A stretch of DNA of 64,000 nt, taken from Polyangiaceae bacterium. Lineage in GTDB: Bacteria; Myxococcota_A; Polyangia; Polyangiales; Polyangiaceae. Positions 37,324 through 46,989 of the stretch are shown one piece after another (position 1 is the stretch's first letter; each line of letters opens with the position of its first letter). The notes under the pieces were generated by a model that was given only the letters and a program-made list of their open reading frames with translations, searched no databases and had not been told where the DNA came from. The stretch lies in the NCBI GenBank assembly GCA_013361525.1, contig JABFXY010000087.1, positions 62,001 to 126,000 on the forward strand, in the 5' to 3' direction. A program made the translations under genes and the position numbers.

Positions 37324-37338
37324 GAGCACGGGGTGCTC
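37324..37338 (-). terminator. Short GC-rich hairpin after the Gly-rich lipoprotein gene
   Basis: GAGCAC/GTGCTC form a 6-bp stem around a 3-nt loop, just past the lipoprotein gene stop at 37361. No T run is seen on the transcribed strand, so terminator activity is only suggested. Confidence 0.35.
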
Positions 37339-37360
37339 TTCGGTTACCGAGACCATAACG

Positions 37361-38674
37361 TCACGGCCGCGCTGCAATCGCGACCGATCCGAGCGCCGAC
37401 CCCCCGATAGAGGCCGGGTTCGACCATTGACCCGAGACGAGCCGACTGTGCATCGCACTGCCGGTTTGCGTCGATACGTAAACGAGCTCGGCGTCGGCGC
37501 CGCCCGCACCCGTTGCGACGGCGGGCGGAGTCGGTGTCGCCGCGGCCGCAATGCCGACGGGGTCGGACCATACCGGCGCGCCCGACGGATCGTACACGGA
37601 GGCGTACGCCATCCCGTTCGTTCCTCGAAACGCTGCGACGGCTCGACCACCGGCCATGGGCGCGAGCGTGACCGGGTCTGTCGTGAGCGCGTCGGGAAGG
37701 TCGGCAGGTGACGACCACACGCCGGCGGTGCGCGTCGTGAACGCGATCGTCGAGTCTTGACGATTGAAGACGACGAGGAGCTCCGGTCCTTGATCGAGCG
37801 GCACGATCGCGGGTGTCGTGAAGACATTGGCGAGACCGTGCGGCGAGGCTGCGCCCCAGGTACCGCCGGTTCGGGTTTGATCGAACAAGTCGTGATTGTC
37901 GCCCGCGAAGGTGACGATCGGCTGACCCGACGCGAGCGCGATCGAGGCCGGGAAAGGACCAAAGCTCTGCGGGTTGCCGACCATTTCGTCGTCGGGATTG
38001 AAGCTCGCGGTGTAGACGGCGAAGTAGTGTTTGAAATCGTCGCCCTGAAAGACGGCGAACACCTGCGCCGCATTGGCCGTCACGCTCGGTGCGGCGCGCG
38101 TGGTGATGGCCGCGCCGACATCGTCGGGCATCGACCAACCGAGGCCGTCGAACGTCGAGAACGCGAGCGCGCCGGCATCGCCGCGGAACAATGCCAGCGC
38201 ATCGTCCGGCCCGCGCATCACGACCGCCGGTCGCGCCGAAGGATCGATCGGGTCCCCCGCGAGCGTCTCGGTGTCCCAGCCCGTCGACGGCGTGAACGAT
38301 CCGGCGAAGACACCGCTGTCTCCGAGCGCCATGAGCACGAGCTGACCGTCGTCGGCCATCCCGCCCTCGCCCATCCCGCCCATTCCGCCCTGTCCCGTGC
38401 CGCCGGTCGACGTGCTCTGTCCGCCGTCGCCGCCGGCGCCTCCCGAGCCACCGGACGACGTCTGCCCGCCGGCGCCACCCTGGGGCGCGCCGCCTTGTGA
38501 AGCAGTACCGCCCGCGCCCCCGGCGCCCGTCGAGGTCGTCCAAGGCACGCCGCCGCCCGTCGTCGACGTCGAGGCTTCGTCGTCGGAGCCGTCGGCGCAC
38601 GCGACGAACGACAAGAACAGCACCGCCCACCACCCGTATCCCGGTCCGAGCGAATGGGAATGACTCGACTGCAT
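37361..38674 (-). CDS. Gly-rich-linker lipoprotein with beta-propeller-like domain
   Basis: 437-residue exported lipoprotein with signal peptide ending LSFVAC. About 70 residues of Gly/Ser/Thr repeats (GGAGGTASQGG, SGGSGGAGGDGG) tether a C-terminal domain of ~330 residues. That domain has recurring blades of the type PAVVMRGPDDALALFRGDAG, QPIVTFAGDNHDLFDQ, AVAFRGTNGMAYASVYD and so may be a beta-propeller. ATG 38674 was chosen since it lies 4 nt after the kinase stop and starts at a sensible signal peptide. Third gene of an operon with the aldehyde dehydrogenase and a histidine kinase. Ligand unknown. Confidence 0.75.
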   Translation of the reverse strand: MQSSHSHSLGPGYGWWAVLFLSFVACADGSDDEASTSTTGGGVPWTTSTGAGGAGGTASQGGAPQGGAGGQTSSGGSGGAGGDGGQSTSTGGTGQGGMGGMGEGGMADDGQLVLMALGDSGVFAGSFTPSTGWDTETLAGDPIDPSARPAVVMRGPDDALALFRGDAGALAFSTFDGLGWSMPDDVGAAITTRAAPSVTANAAQVFAVFQGDDFKHYFAVYTASFNPDDEMVGNPQSFGPFPASIALASGQPIVTFAGDNHDLFDQTRTGGTWGAASPHGLANVFTTPAIVPLDQGPELLVVFNRQDSTIAFTTRTAGVWSSPADLPDALTTDPVTLAPMAGGRAVAAFRGTNGMAYASVYDPSGAPVWSDPVGIAAAATPTPPAVATGAGGADAELVYVSTQTGSAMHSRLVSGQWSNPASIGGSALGSVAIAARP

Positions 38675-38678
38675 ACGC

Positions 38679-39458
38679 TCAACCTTTGTCGGTATCGGGG
38701 GTGGCGAGGTCATCGGGAGGCTCGGGCGACGGTGAGCGAACCGGGAGTGAAAACGCGAGGCGCGTTCCTCGTTCGGTCGGCTGGAGCTTCAGCGAGCCTT
38801 GGTTGCGCAGCGCCGCTCGCCGCGCGACGGCGAGACCGAGCCCGCGTCCGTGCTCGTGCAGCTCCAGGCGGAGCGCGCGCCGGAACGTCTCTTCGGTGAG
38901 GCCGGCGCCTTCGTCGCAGATGCAGAAGCTGTACGTGAGGGCGTCGGACGTGCCGAGCAATCGAATCGGCGCTGGTGAGCTCGAATCGGCGTTGGCCGCC
39001 TTGTCGCCATAACGAGATGCGTTGTCGAGAAGGCGCGACAGCGCGACGACGACCTCCGCTTCGTCGGCGAACGGTGCGCCGGGCGCGAGATCGACGTCGA
39101 CGGAACGCGAGATGCGAGCATCCTCGATCGCGAGGCGAGCCACACGCTGCGGATCGATCGATCGCGGCTCGCGGCCGTGGACGCGCGCGAGGATCGGGTG
39201 GGCGCTCAGCTGGTGGTCCGCTTCGGCGAGCTGCGCGTCGATCAGGTCGAAGAACTTCGCGAAGCGTGGGTCCTTCTGCATGAGCTCGGAACCCTCGGAA
39301 CGGCGCCGCAGGTATTGGGCCGCCTGCCTCGCCGCCGCGAGCTTGTTGCGAACGTCGTGACGAAGGACGGCGAGGACCTCGTCGACGACCGCGGCTTCCG
39401 CCGCGTGATCCCGCTCGTCTTGCACCACGCTCGCCCCTCTGTCGCCGTTGACCTGCAC
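38679..39458 (-). CDS. Soluble histidine kinase
   Basis: 259-residue kinase without membrane helices or a recognised sensor domain. The H-box HDVRNKLAAARQ places the phospho-accepting His near residue 34. The ATP-binding part has the N-box LSRLLDNASRYG, a G1-type DEGAGLTEETF and the G2-type GRGLGLAVARRAAL. It has a GTG start, 4 nt after the aldehyde dehydrogenase stop, and its own stop is 4 nt before the next lipoprotein. The cognate regulator is not next to it. As a cytosolic kinase it must sense through partners; input and target unknown. Confidence 0.82.
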   Translation of the reverse strand: MQVNGDRGASVVQDERDHAAEAAVVDEVLAVLRHDVRNKLAAARQAAQYLRRRSEGSELMQKDPRFAKFFDLIDAQLAEADHQLSAHPILARVHGREPRSIDPQRVARLAIEDARISRSVDVDLAPGAPFADEAEVVVALSRLLDNASRYGDKAANADSSSPAPIRLLGTSDALTYSFCICDEGAGLTEETFRRALRLELHEHGRGLGLAVARRAALRNQGSLKLQPTERGTRLAFSLPVRSPSPEPPDDLATPDTDKG

Positions 39459-39462
39459 GACC

Positions 39463-41172
39463 CTATCCCCTCATTGCGGCCGCTACCAATGCCGGAAGCC
39501 GAGCGTACCCCGGGGACGCTTCCATTTTCATCAGGGCGCGTGCGGTCGCCGCCTGGGTTTTGTGGTCGCTGAACCAGAGCGGCGTCGGTCGCATTCGAAA
39601 AGGCGCGCGAACGATGGACTTTTGCGGGTGATCGAACAGGTAGGCGTTGTGGACCACCCCGCGCCCGCTCTGGATGTCTTCGAGCGGGTGCCCGGGGAAC
39701 GCCCCCCACGACGTCACGACGAGGCCATAAATCACGCCCGCCCACGCATTGAAACCAATCCCACCATAACGGAGGTCGCCGAGCGCGCGATCCACCTCGC
39801 GTTGGTGCGCCTTCTCCGTCGTCGGGTGGCAGAGCACGATGCACGAGAGCGACCCCCACATGGTGTCGTTCGCGAACGGGACGGCCTCCGCGAGGAAGCT
39901 CGGCGCGTCGTGCGCCTCGAGCTCGACGATCGCGAGCACCCCGCAGAACGCCTCTTGCGTGAGGGCGTATTCACCTTTGGTCGCGGGGACACCGGGAATG
40001 ATCGTCCACGGAACGACATCCTGCGTCTGCTCGGACAGCTTTTCCGCGCGAGGGTAGCGGTCGAGAAAGCCACGATACCGATCCTGCGCGCCGGGGTAAT
40101 ACGCTTTGCGGGGCGTCATTCGGCCGAGCTGCTTCTTCACGGCATCGAGGAAGCGGTCCTTGTGCTCCCAGCCCTTCGCGACGACGAGCACCTTTGCCGC
40201 ATTGCAATTGAAGCTCGCATTGTTCGCGACCATCGACGCGACATGCCGCGCTTGAAAGTCGATGTCGCCGTCGTTCCAGGGGCCCGGCACCACCAACACC
40301 GGCGTCACGGCGCCGAGCTCACTCGAAATCGGTTTGTCGACGAGCGGGCGCTTCTCCGCTTTGCGGCGCTTCTGCTCTTCCGCGTTGGGGCCCCACACGA
40401 TTGCGTCGTGCGTGCGATCCGAGCCGGTCATGTGAATGGTCGCCACCTTCGGGTGTTGGACGATGTGCGACCCTACCTCGGCCCCGCCGTGGACGACGCG
40501 GAAGACCCCTTCTGCGACCAGCGGGCTCATCGCGCGCTCGATATGGGGGCCGAGATACGCATTGACGGGGTTCGTCTTCAAAATGACGACCTCGTCCTCG
40601 GCGAACAATTTGTAGAGCGCGTCCATCGGCCCGATCGACGCGACGTTGCCCGCACCAAGCACGAGCGAGACCTTGCCCTCGATCGGCTGGCCAGCCGCCT
40701 TTTCACGATAGATGCGGCCCTGCGATGCCTCTTTGCCCGGCTCGATCCACACCTCGGCGCTGACGCCGCCCATCATCAGCTTGTCGAGCGTGGAAGCGGG
40801 GAATACCCGCGCGACGAGCTGCCCCGATTCCAATCGACGCGTATCGGGAGCCGGGCGCGCGCCGCCATGTCGGAGCGCCTCGACGAGCAGCCGCATGTTG
40901 CGAATGGTCGTGACCGGACCACCCAACCACTCCTCACCCGCCTGCGGTGAGCCTTCGGGGATACCTTTCGCGCGGCACGCGTCGGCGACCCACGCATCGG
41001 CGCACGCGAGCGTCTCTTCGATGCATCGCTCGAGCAACCGAATGCGCGCGCCGACCCCGACGGCGGGCCACTCGGCGCGCTTTTCCCACAGCTCGTCGAT
41101 CATCCGATCGACCTCGGAAAGCGGCGTGGGCGGGACTGCGGGCGGCGGCTCCGGAAAGAGGGGCGACGACAT
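39463..41172 (-). CDS. Aldehyde dehydrogenase family protein
   Basis: 569 residues, a little longer than typical ALDHs. The catalytic Cys is C323 in NNASFNCNAAKV. SLVLGAGNVASIGPMDALY is the NAD(P)-binding turn region, and IHMTGSDRTHDAIV and ELGAVTPVLV are further family blocks. The canonical Glu of the general-base motif was not confidently identified. It is first in an operon with a histidine kinase and a lipoprotein, so it may be regulated together with them. Likely oxidises an aldehyde or acyl-CoA-forming aldehyde with NAD(P); the substrate is unknown. Confidence 0.85.
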   Translation of the reverse strand: MSSPLFPEPPPAVPPTPLSEVDRMIDELWEKRAEWPAVGVGARIRLLERCIEETLACADAWVADACRAKGIPEGSPQAGEEWLGGPVTTIRNMRLLVEALRHGGARPAPDTRRLESGQLVARVFPASTLDKLMMGGVSAEVWIEPGKEASQGRIYREKAAGQPIEGKVSLVLGAGNVASIGPMDALYKLFAEDEVVILKTNPVNAYLGPHIERAMSPLVAEGVFRVVHGGAEVGSHIVQHPKVATIHMTGSDRTHDAIVWGPNAEEQKRRKAEKRPLVDKPISSELGAVTPVLVVPGPWNDGDIDFQARHVASMVANNASFNCNAAKVLVVAKGWEHKDRFLDAVKKQLGRMTPRKAYYPGAQDRYRGFLDRYPRAEKLSEQTQDVVPWTIIPGVPATKGEYALTQEAFCGVLAIVELEAHDAPSFLAEAVPFANDTMWGSLSCIVLCHPTTEKAHQREVDRALGDLRYGGIGFNAWAGVIYGLVVTSWGAFPGHPLEDIQSGRGVVHNAYLFDHPQKSIVRAPFRMRPTPLWFSDHKTQAATARALMKMEASPGYARLPALVAAAMRG

Positions 41173-41466
41173 GGGGGCGCAAACTTACACAGCGACGGCT
41201 CCGCCGCGCGAGCGAAGCGCGCGGAGTGCCCGAACGCGCAGGGCCTGCAGGGGCTGGACGCCGATTGGACCACTGTGGCGTGCTGCCGCACTGCCTTCGA
41301 GGAGCGATTGTTCGCCGCCGAGCGTGGTTGCCTGATCACAACCGTCCTGGTGCAAATCTGTGCTAACGACGGAGGCGTCGCGAAGCCCCGCGACATTTCT
41401 TCCTTTTTTTCGCCGCTCGCCGCGCGCCGCTCGAATGCGCACCGCCGCGGCGCATCCAACCTCCTG

Positions 41467-41850
41467 ATGCGATTGCTCTCCCTGCTGCCGGTCCTTGCGC
41501 TGTGCGCCTGCGATCCGAACCACGCATCCACGCAGACCCTCCACGGGGAAAACCTCAGGCTCGACTTCACCCTCCGCGCCGATGACGACCCGACGGTCGG
41601 GTTCAACCACTTCGGTCTGGTCGTGCGCGACAAGAAGGGCGGCGTGCCCATCGACCCGCCGGTCGTCAGCGCCAGCAGCGCATCGGCGCCAGGCACCGAG
41701 GTGCCCGTCAACGTCCAGCCGCTCGGCGACGGACGCTTCGCGTTGCTCGACGTGATGTTCGCGACGAGCGGGATGTGGACGCTCTCGGTGCGCAGCAGCA
41801 CGACCGACGGCAGCAACGACAGCGCGCGATTCGACATCGCGGTTCAGTGA
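41467..41850 (+). CDS. Small lipoprotein, possibly FixH/YtkA-like, hypothetical
   Basis: 127-residue lipoprotein; signal peptide ends LALCAC. The mature part is one beta-sandwich-like domain (LRLDFTLRADDDPTVGFNHFGLVV, TEVPVNVQPLGDGRFALLD, GMWTLSVRSSTTDGSNDSARFDIAV), which vaguely recalls YtkA/FixH-type domains. The start at MRLLSLLPVLAL was chosen; the longer frame upstream is not signal-like. A peroxidase operon lies 430 bp downstream. Confidence 0.65.
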   Translation: MRLLSLLPVLALCACDPNHASTQTLHGENLRLDFTLRADDDPTVGFNHFGLVVRDKKGGVPIDPPVVSASSASAPGTEVPVNVQPLGDGRFALLDVMFATSGMWTLSVRSSTTDGSNDSARFDIAVQ

Positions 41851-41872
41851 TCGCGATTCGTTGGATCTCGTT

Positions 41873-42177
41873 TCGCGCAATCGTTGCTCGATTCGACGGC
41901 GCACACCCGTGACGAATTGCGCAAACGACTCTCGATGAGCCGAAACGCGCGCGATTCATAGGCTGGCATTCGACGTGCTCGTCGCGCCGCCAAAAACGAA
42001 AGGGCCCCGCCGCCGACCAGCGGCACGAGCCGCCGGTCGACGACACCCTGCCTCGGGAGCAGGGAGGCCGAGGCGCGCGTTGCGCAACCATTGCGCAACC
42101 GGGCCGGCTCTCACCCATCGTCATTGCGCAGCCCTTGCGCGACCATCAAATCAATGACCATGTCGCGCAAAGCGCGA
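41873..42177 (+). promoter_or_regulatory. Array of TTGCGCAA-type elements, likely activator binding sites
   Basis: Elements on the consensus TTGCGCAA occur at 41873-41880 (TCGCGCAA), 41917-41924, 42080-42087, 42091-42098, 42124-42131 (TTGCGCAG), 42135-42142 (TTGCGCGA) and in a hairpin-like palindrome TCGCGC-AAA-GCGCGA at 42163-42177. The pairs at 42080/42091 and 42124/42135 are 11 bp apart, about one helical turn, as expected for cooperative binding to one DNA face. They sit roughly 65-160 bp upstream of the likely start of transcription, the usual distance for sigma-54 enhancers, so the downstream regulator probably binds its own promoter. Site function is inferred. Confidence 0.6.
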
Positions 42178-42214
42178 CCAGCCATTGAGGATCGCTCGCG
42201 ACGAACCTCAATCG

Positions 42215-42230
42215 TGGCACGTGGGCTGCA
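42215..42230 (+). promoter_or_regulatory. Near-consensus sigma-54 promoter of the regulator-peroxidase-kinase operon
   Basis: TGGCACGTGGGCTGCA matches TGGCAC-N5-TTGCA with a single mismatch (C for T at the fourth-last element start). The invariant GG (-24) and GC (-12) are present with correct spacing. It lies about 50 bp before the TTG start of the response regulator, which itself carries the sigma-54 contact loop GAFTGA, so positive autoregulation is plausible. Confidence 0.65.
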
Positions 42231-42280
42231 CTTCTCGCCCTGGCTCTGCTCCGTTATCGTGGCAGACAGGGGAGGCTTTT

Positions 42281-43761
<1,481 letters not shown>

Positions 43762-43765
<4 letters not shown>

Positions 43766-44769
43766 GCCACGGGCTCGCGATCTTCGTCGCGACGGCACTT
43801 GTCGCCTGCAATGGGGAAGGCGCGACGGAGACGGCCGACGTGAATTTGCTGGAGACCGCGCAAACGCGGGCGGTTTCGATCGACGATCCGATCGAGCCAA
43901 TCCCGCTCCGCGTCGAGGTGGACGCGCGCAAGCGGGCGCTCGGGGAGCGGCTGTTCCGCGACCCGATCTTGTCGCCGGACGGCGCCGTCGCGTGCACGAC
44001 CTGCCACGACCTCGCGAACGGCGGGGACGATGGACGCACGAAGAGCGACATTGTCGGCCGCACGCCGGCGCTCGTGAACACACCCTCCATCTTCAATGCG
44101 GCGTTCAACTTTCGGCTGCATTGGGGAGGCGGCTACGACGAGCTCGCCGCGCAGCTGAAGGTCCCGATCGAGAGCCCGCGCGTCATGGCGACGTCGTTCG
44201 ACGAGGTCCTTTCGCGCCTCCGCACGCGTCCGGACTACCGCGATGCATTCGCGGGAATCTACCCGGAGGGGATCACCCAGCGATCGTTCACCGACGCCAT
44301 CGTCGAGTTCGAGCGATCCCTCGTCACGCCGAACGCCGCATTCGACCGCTGGCTGCGCGGTGAAGCGGACGCGCTCACCGAACGAGAGAAGGAGGGCTAC
44401 TCGATCTTCAAGAGCCACGGTTGCATCAGCTGCCACCAAGGCGTCAACGTCGGCGGCAACATGTTTCAGAAGCTCGGCGTCATGCGCGAGTTCTTCGAGG
44501 AGCGCGGCACGGTGACCGAGGCGGACCTCGGTCGATACAACGTGACGAAACGCGACGAGGACCGGCACGTCTTTCGTGTGCCGAGCTTGCGCAACGTCGC
44601 CGTGACGGGGCCGTACTTCCACGACGGCTCGGCCGAGACGCTGGAGGAGGCGGTTCAGATCATGAGCGTCTACCAGCTCGGTCGCCCCCTCGACGACGAC
44701 CAGGTCGACGCCATCGTCGCTTTCTTGCGGACCTTGACGGGGCGATACGAGGGAGGCACGCGGCCGTGA
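43762..44769 (+). CDS. Diheme cytochrome c peroxidase/MauG-type lipoprotein
   Basis: 335-residue exported lipoprotein with a GTG start that overlaps the previous stop by 4 nt. The signal peptide ends ATALVAC. Two heme c sites are present: CTTCH (78-82) and CISCH (221-225), spaced about 140 residues apart as in bacterial diheme peroxidases. FRVPSLRNVAVTGPYFHDGSAETL near the C-terminus is a conserved block of the family, and a calcium site is likely near LRNV. It could reduce hydrogen peroxide with electrons from a periplasmic donor, or act as a MauG-like modifying enzyme. It sits between a response regulator and a histidine kinase, so it may be a regulated target or part of the sensing. Confidence 0.92.
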
Positions 44770-46385
44770 GCCGCGCCGCCAGAGCCGTGTGGATCGCAGC
44801 GCTCCTCGGAGCAGCGGGGCTCGCCGCGGATGGATGGCGAACGGAGCCCGACCCCCGCGTGCTCGACCATTACCGGCGCGACATTCGCGAGCTGCAAGCG
44901 TTGGACGCGCGCATCGACGGGCAGGTCATGCAATCGCGCCAAGCACTCGTCGCTCATTACGACGGCATCGTGCAGACGATGACCGACACGAATACGGTGC
45001 TCGCGCGGCTCGAGCGCGTCGAAGACCTCGAAGGGCCGGCGGACCGCGAACGTGTCGTGAGCGGCCTCGGCGCCCTTCGCGCGTCGCTCGCGGAGAAGGC
45101 GGCGCTCGTCGAGTCGTTCAAAAGCGAAAACGCGATTCTGCGGAACTCGGTACGGTACTTTCCCATTGCGGCAAAACGTCTTCGTGACGAGCTCGCGGCA
45201 TCGCCCGAGACGCAAAGGCTCGCGGCCGACGTGAACGACGTCCTCGTCTCGGTCCTCGAGCTGAACGAGACGCCGAGCAGCGAAGAGGCGTGGAGCCGCG
45301 CCCAATCGAGCATCGACACGTTGAGCGTCCTTGTCGTACCCCTCGGAATGGAGGAGGATTTCGAAGTTGTCCTTCGGCACGCGCAGACCGTGGTGGATCG
45401 GGGGGTCCGGGTCGACGCGATGACGGCGGACATCCTCGCGGTGCCGTCCGCTTCCGATGCGGTGGCGGTCGACACCGCGCTCGAGCGGGCCATGCGGGAC
45501 GCATACCGGCGCGCCGACCACCGGAAAATCGTGCTCTTCGTGACGCTCCTCGGTGCCGTCGTCGGCCTGTCGGTCGACATCATCCTCCGGTTGCGTCGCT
45601 CCGCCGCGCAGGAGCGCAAAGCGACCGCGCGCCTCGCGGAAGCGAACGAAATCCTCGTTCGAGAGAAAGAGCGCGAACGAGAGCTTCTCGAGCTGAAGAG
45701 CCGCTTCATCTCGATGACGTCGCACGAGTTTCGAACGCCGCTCGCCGTAATCCTCTCGTCGACGGAGCTCCTCGAGGCTTATGGCGAGCGCTGGACACCC
45801 GCAAAAAGGGCCGACCATTTCGCGCGAATCAAAGACGCGACCGCGGGGATGGAGCAAATGCTCGACAGCATCCTGGTCATCGGAAAGAGCGACAGCGGCA
45901 AGCTCGAATACAACCCCGTGCGTTTGGATCTGGCGCGATGGACGCACCATTTGGTCGACGCGTTCCGCCCCACGCTGACGAAGAGCCATTCGCTCGAAGC
46001 GAGCATCGACGCGGCACTGGCCGAGGCCTGCGTCGACGAGAAGCTCCTCAATCACATCGTGACCAATTTGCTGTCCAATGCCGTGAAGTATTCACCTGCC
46101 GGCGGCGTCGTGCGCTTCGCGGTGAAGCGTGACGGCGATCGCGCGGTCTTCGTCGTCACCGACGACGGCATCGGCATCCCCGCGCAAGATCAGCCGATGT
46201 TGTTCGACAGCTTTCATCGATGCAGCAACGTCGGCCACATCCGTGGCACGGGCCTCGGCCTCGCCGTGGTGAAGCGCGCGATCGAGGCCCACCGCGGCGA
46301 GCTCCACCTCGCGAGTGACGTGGGCCGAGGGACGACGTTCACCGTTTCGATTCCCCTCGGCGCCCTACATGAGCTGGTCGAATAG
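44766..46385 (+). CDS. Membrane histidine kinase with DAHL-like helical sensor
   Basis: 539-residue sensor kinase with a GTG start that overlaps the peroxidase stop by 4 nt. The N-terminal helix (AVWIAALLGAAGLAA) and a second helix near KIVLFVTLLGAVVGLSVDIIL frame a periplasmic all-helical region of ~250 residues (DHYRRDIRELQALDARIDGQV, NTVLARLERVEDL, TDILAVPSASDAVAVD), which fits a DAHL-type ligand domain. A charged cytoplasmic helix leads to HisKA with H320 in TSHEFRTPL, and the HATPase with NLLSNAVKY, DDGIGIP and GTGLGLAVV. It should phosphorylate the NtrC-type regulator encoded two genes upstream. Assigning DAHL to the sensor is by eye. Confidence 0.88.
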   Translation: MSRAARAVWIAALLGAAGLAADGWRTEPDPRVLDHYRRDIRELQALDARIDGQVMQSRQALVAHYDGIVQTMTDTNTVLARLERVEDLEGPADRERVVSGLGALRASLAEKAALVESFKSENAILRNSVRYFPIAAKRLRDELAASPETQRLAADVNDVLVSVLELNETPSSEEAWSRAQSSIDTLSVLVVPLGMEEDFEVVLRHAQTVVDRGVRVDAMTADILAVPSASDAVAVDTALERAMRDAYRRADHRKIVLFVTLLGAVVGLSVDIILRLRRSAAQERKATARLAEANEILVREKERERELLELKSRFISMTSHEFRTPLAVILSSTELLEAYGERWTPAKRADHFARIKDATAGMEQMLDSILVIGKSDSGKLEYNPVRLDLARWTHHLVDAFRPTLTKSHSLEASIDAALAEACVDEKLLNHIVTNLLSNAVKYSPAGGVVRFAVKRDGDRAVFVVTDDGIGIPAQDQPMLFDSFHRCSNVGHIRGTGLGLAVVKRAIEAHRGELHLASDVGRGTTFTVSIPLGALHELVE

Positions 46386-46417
46386 GGCCCCCCTTTCGCC
46401 CCTCGGCCCACGTGCTG

Positions 46418-46804
46418 TCAGCGCGAAGCGAGGTCGATGCGATCGACGTAGACGTACGCTTTGGCGCTGCACCGGCCGCTGCACGGTGAGCTGCAGTCGA
46501 TCCAATAGATGCCGTCGAGACCAGCCTCCGCCGCATGCCGGCGCATCGCTTCGATGCTCGACGGATTGTTCGAGGTCTTCGTGGAGAGCTCCCGCACGAC
46601 GACGAAAGGACGCTCGGGCTTCGAATCGAGCAGCACTTCCACGTCCCCGACACGCGCTCCGTGGCGAGGGGTCGTCTCGTCTTCCGTGTCCCGCGGGACC
46701 GGCGCCGTCGCGCGGACATTGGTCGCCGAACAGCCGGTCGCTCCCAGCGCACCTTGTAATCCCAGCCAAGCCACGACCACGGTCCGCGACCACGTCTTGC
46801 TCAT
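46418..46804 (-). CDS. Small lipoprotein, hypothetical
   Basis: 128-residue lipoprotein with signal peptide ending LGATGC. The mature part has a conserved-looking beta-strand region (VGDVEVLLDSKPERPFVVVREL), then a helix and YWIDCSSPCSGRCSAKAYVYV with three cysteines. Such proteins often bind heavy metals or form disulfides, but the family was not recognised. Convergent with the kinase gene. Confidence 0.65.
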   Translation of the reverse strand: MSKTWSRTVVVAWLGLQGALGATGCSATNVRATAPVPRDTEDETTPRHGARVGDVEVLLDSKPERPFVVVRELSTKTSNNPSSIEAMRRHAAEAGLDGIYWIDCSSPCSGRCSAKAYVYVDRIDLASR

Positions 46805-46906
46805 GTGACTCCCTCCGCGCTGGGGTCCTTCGCAAGGCGAATGCCACGGCGAAACAGCTGAAAGACAGCTACCGAACGAGCGCGGCGCGGCACGAGCTTG
46901 CCCGCG

Positions 46907-46946
46907 TTGCGCAAGCGAGAGCAGGAGTTGCTCGAGTCGAGCAACG
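46907..46946 (+). promoter_or_regulatory. TTGCGCAA element plus perfect hyphenated palindrome
   Basis: TTGCGCAA at 46907-46914 is followed 13 nt later by GTTGCTCGA-G-TCGAGCAAC at 46928-46946, a perfect 9+1+9 palindrome. A GTTGCTCGA half-site also lies at 41883-41891 in the operon's upstream array. Together they look like binding sites for a shared regulator between 46.8 kb and the nuclease gene start at 46990. Confidence 0.5.
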
Positions 46947-46989
46947 CGCGAACGCCGAGCCAGCGCTGGGGTTGTGCTACGTCTCGAGC

